Source: Anoxybacter fermentans (GTDB lineage Bacteria; Bacillota; Halanaerobiia; DY22613). Taken from it: a stretch of 64,000 bases of DNA. The stretch lies in contig NZ_CP016379.1 in assembly GCF_003991135.1 (NCBI RefSeq), positions 2,418,001 through 2,482,000 on the forward strand, in the 5' to 3' direction. Made by a program: the position numbers and the translations under genes. This document shows positions 61,882-64,000 of the stretch, piece after piece. Position 1 is the stretch's first letter. Each line of letters begins with the position of its first letter. The notes under the pieces were generated by a model. The model ran no database searches and was not told the DNA's origin. It saw only the letters and a list, made by a program, of their open reading frames with translations.

Positions 61882-61912
61882 TCAATAGCGCTCAAAATTA
61901 GCTTTTTGCAGT
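61704..61912. repeat. 209-bp palindromic interspersed repeat, copy C (inverted)
   Basis: Opposite orientation to copies A and B and more diverged, but again 209 bp with ACTGCAAAAAGCTAATTTT ends. The AAATAAGGC/GCCTTATTT stem and the CTAATCAA..TTGATTAG hairpin are kept, so pairing is conserved. Its right end encodes the last codons of manA, and its left end lies 86 bp upstream of pgcA. Confidence 0.92.
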
Positions 61913-62976
61913 TTAATCATATCATTTAATCCACCTACTTTACCCAAATCAGCTTTACTATAACCCTTAGCTAACAAAGGTGTAATAATCTCATGCTCAA
62001 GATCTGGTATATAGCTTTTTAAGATTTTTACCTGACCTGTAAGCTCAAAATTTCCCAAAGTAGCAGGGATTACCCATGTCTCTCCTTTAGCCAGCCGATA
62101 ATTATCGGTTTTTATCTTTAATTCACCACTTCCCTCTAAAACCATCCAGATCTCGAAACGTTCCGGACTAATCTGGCCTTTCATCCTTTCAACTTTTAAT
62201 TCTTCCACTGCAAAATAAGGGCAAGCGGTAAGCAGACGGCTCTGCCATCCATCTTTTTTTAGTATAATTCCGGGATGAGGATTGATACCAGTCCGGTTGA
62301 AGTCAATTACTTCTAATGCTTCTTTAATATGTAGTTTACGGGGTTTTCCATCCAACCCTACCCGATTCCAATCATAGACACGATAAGTAGTATCAGAGTT
62401 CTGCTGGATCTCAGCAATTCTAACTCCTTCAAGAATAGCATGAATGGTTCCTGCGGGAATATAAAAAGCATCTCCCGGTTTGACAGGTACTTCATTCAAA
62501 CATTCATGAAGAGTCCCTTTTTCAATACTTTTAGCAAACTCAGACCGGGTTACTCCAGGCTTTACGCCCATAATTAATTTTGCACCGGGTTCTGCATCCA
62601 ATACATACCACATCTCAGTTTTACCCAATTCTCCAGGCTTAACCTGCCTGGCATATTCATCATCAGGGTGAACCTGAACCGAAAGGCGATCACTGGCATC
62701 CAGAAATTTGATCAACAAAGGAAAAGGGTCAAACCCTTCCCTGGTTATCCGTTTACCTAAAATTTCTTCAGGATACTTTTGAATGACCTCTTTAAAGGTT
62801 TGCCCTGCGAAATCTCCATCCTCCACTATACTCATTTCATCAGGACGACAGGTTAGCTCCCAACTCTCGCCAATAAGCTTTTCTCCGGGCAAATCGCGAC
62901 CAAAAGCCTCTTCTAACCAACGTCCGCCCCAGATTTTTTCTTTATAGATTGGTTTACATCTAAATGGATAGACCAC
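61882..62976 (-). CDS. manA: Mannose-6-phosphate isomerase, class I
   Basis: Cupin-fold zinc isomerase interconverting fructose-6-P and mannose-6-P. Typical parts: FRCKPIYKEKIWGGRWLEEA, SWELTCRPDEMSIVEDGDF, the zinc site LSVQVHPDDEYARQ, and YIPAGTIHAILEGVRIAEIQ. About 364 residues from the GTG at 62976, which has GGGAG eight bases upstream; an upstream GTG at 62985 touches that site. The family C-terminus is reached around SKADLGKVGGL; the final nine residues (LQKANFERY) and the stop codon come from repeat copy C. Confidence 0.93.
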   Translation of the reverse strand: MVYPFRCKPIYKEKIWGGRWLEEAFGRDLPGEKLIGESWELTCRPDEMSIVEDGDFAGQTFKEVIQKYPEEILGKRITREGFDPFPLLIKFLDASDRLSVQVHPDDEYARQVKPGELGKTEMWYVLDAEPGAKLIMGVKPGVTRSEFAKSIEKGTLHECLNEVPVKPGDAFYIPAGTIHAILEGVRIAEIQQNSDTTYRVYDWNRVGLDGKPRKLHIKEALEVIDFNRTGINPHPGIILKKDGWQSRLLTACPYFAVEELKVERMKGQISPERFEIWMVLEGSGELKIKTDNYRLAKGETWVIPATLGNFELTGQVKILKSYIPDLEHEIITPLLAKGYSKADLGKVGGLNDMIKLQKANFERY

Positions 62977-63002
62977 TACTATCACTCCCTGAAATGAATT
63001 TA

Positions 63003-63680
63003 TTATCCTTGAGACAATTCCACCAATTTTTGCGCAAGAATAGCAGTGGGATTAATCAAAACTGGCTCAAGACTTTGATCTTTAGCAATCAATGGTAGTT
63101 CAGTACATCCTAAAATGACACCATCTAACTTTTTACGCTGATTCATCTTTGTAATTATATGATTTAACCGTTCCTGAGGTACTATTTCCCCTCTTTTTAC
63201 ACTATAAATCATTTCCATCAATAATTCCATCTCTTCAGAAGTAGGAAGTACTACTTCTACATCGGTAAGATATTTTTCATAAATTCCGGTCTTAAGAGTT
63301 CCCGTTGTTCCTAAAAGTCCGACAGTCTGAAATTTCCTTTGTCTAACTTCTGCTGCTGTTTCTGCTAGCATATCTACAATCTCAACCTCAAAACCTTCTC
63401 TAATCTCATCAATAAAATAGTGAACAGTATTACAGGGCATTCCTATAATCTCTGCTCCTGCCTCAACCAGGCCCTTAAGCATAGAACGTAAAACAGGGAC
63501 AGGATTTTCACCGCCATAAAGTATTGCCTCTGTTCGGTCCGGGATAGCCGGATTATTATCTACCAGAACCCGTGGGTAATCTGCTTCCCGTTCCACTTTG
63601 CTTAATTTGATAATCCACTGCATAAGATCTACTGTCGCCTGCGGCCCCATTCCACCCAGAATACCAATTATACGTCCCAT
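63003..63680 (-). CDS. Aspartate/glutamate racemase family protein
   Basis: At 225 residues it has the two catalytic cysteine motifs GMPCNTVHYF (about residue 80) and LGCTELPLI (about 190), and starts RIIGILGGMGPQATVDLMQW. This matches the YgeA/RacD type of amino-acid racemase. Possible product is D-aspartate or D-glutamate for peptidoglycan; the exact substrate is not decided. The ATG at 63680 has GGAG upstream. It is followed by manA after 26 bases, so the two may be co-transcribed. Confidence 0.9.
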   Translation of the reverse strand: MGRIIGILGGMGPQATVDLMQWIIKLSKVEREADYPRVLVDNNPAIPDRTEAILYGGENPVPVLRSMLKGLVEAGAEIIGMPCNTVHYFIDEIREGFEVEIVDMLAETAAEVRQRKFQTVGLLGTTGTLKTGIYEKYLTDVEVVLPTSEEMELLMEMIYSVKRGEIVPQERLNHIITKMNQRKKLDGVILGCTELPLIAKDQSLEPVLINPTAILAQKLVELSQG

Positions 63681-63730
63681 TTGCTAACTCCTCCATTTCT
63701 GGTTAAGTAGAGATCCACTCATAGTCTCAG

Positions 63731-63960
63731 GCTGTTGAAAAAGGGGAGGTGCACATAACTTACTCCCACAGAGGAACAAAAAAAACTAAATATAATTTCT
63801 TCCGCTACCGGACGCTCCGCCATCCTGGCTGCGCGTCCTTAAAAGTCAAGGCTTCCGCCCTCCTGGCTTTAAGCCTTGACTTATACGCTTCAGAAATTAT
63901 ATTTAGTTTTTCTGGCAGTGCACGGACAAGTCTCTAAAAAAGAAAGGTTTGTCAACAAGC
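63731..63960. repeat. 230-bp palindromic element of a second family
   Basis: The ends GCTGTTGAAAAAGG and (inverse) GCTTGTTGACAAACC are imperfect inverted repeats. Inside, AAAAACTAAATATAATTTCT (63781-63800) has a perfect 20-bp inverted match at 63892-63911, and AAGTCAAGGCTT (63843-63854) a perfect match at 63871-63882. The centre is GC-rich. It has no believable gene (a 62-codon plus-strand frame is only the stem read through). It lies about 50 bp upstream of the racemase gene. Confidence 0.85.
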
Positions 63961-64000
63961 TCTAAAGACCCATTCAGGATCTCTTAAAAGTTTCCTGTTG

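Noticed and set aside
63749-63937. 62-codon plus-strand frame near the window end
   Set aside because: It lies entirely in the palindromic element, with stem sequences read through; no ribosome binding site or protein-like pattern.
1-64000. rRNA, tRNA, CRISPR arrays, transposase genes, prophage genes
   Set aside because: None seen: no regularly spaced short repeats, no tRNA-like clover pattern in the intergenic regions, and no transposase or phage protein motifs in any reading frame.

Overview
The window is a gene-dense stretch (about 35-38% G+C by eye) dominated by one enormous, nearly co-directional flagellar locus on the minus strand (about 1-52,300). The gene complement is of the Firmicutes type: SigD/FliA, FlgM, FliY with CheC-like motifs, FlhF/FlhG, FlbD, FapA, a MotE-like FliJ neighbour, YvyF, and FliW/CsrA. 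It also encodes FlgA, FlgH and FlgI, which build the P and L rings and only make sense in a cell with an outer membrane. A diderm firmicute of the Halanaerobiales type is the best fit; this is inference from gene content, not an identification.

Layout, in the direction of transcription (high to low coordinates): udk with its own promoter and terminator; yvyF with its terminator; late genes flgM-flgN-flgK-flgL-DUF6470-fliW-csrA; flagellin, with a clear sigma-28 promoter and a structured leader that carries a textbook CsrA hairpin; flaG and fliD, closed by a terminator; an unknown 198-residue protein, two DUF115/Maf glycosyltransferases, fliS and a FliT-like gene; a complete seven-gene legionaminic (nonulosonic) acid set, legB-legC-legF-legI-legG-legH-ptmE; then, after a 384-bp promoter region, the early/middle operon flgB-flgC-fliE-fliF-fliG-fliH-fliI-fliJ-motE-like-fliK-flgD-TIGR02530-flgE-flbD-motA-motB-fliL-fliM-fliY-fliO(frameshifted)-fliP-fliQ-fliR-flhB-flhA-flhF-flhG-pilZ-(membrane protein)-fliA-fapA-(three small envelope or coiled proteins)-flgF-flgG-flgA-flgH-flgI. 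flgI runs off the left edge. No chemotaxis genes sit in the usual slot between flhG and sigD.

The parts fit one machine: basal body, export gate, motor and switch, rod, hook and filament, the SigD/FlgM and CsrA/FliW timing circuits, and a sugar pathway that makes a CMP-activated nine-carbon acid which the two Maf enzymes probably attach to flagellin.

The right-hand 11 kb holds a class III aminotransferase; a plus-strand pair resembling FlgP/LPP20 and FlgT (the second fused to a beta-propeller), which may be outer-envelope flagellar parts; a lipoprotein subtilase with a possible outer-membrane partner; phosphoglucomutase, mannose-6-phosphate isomerase and an Asp/Glu racemase. This part is peppered with non-coding palindromic elements: three 209-bp copies of one family (one supplies the last codons of manA, another may supply a promoter for the aminotransferase) and one 230-bp element of a second family. 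I saw no rRNA, tRNA or CRISPR array.
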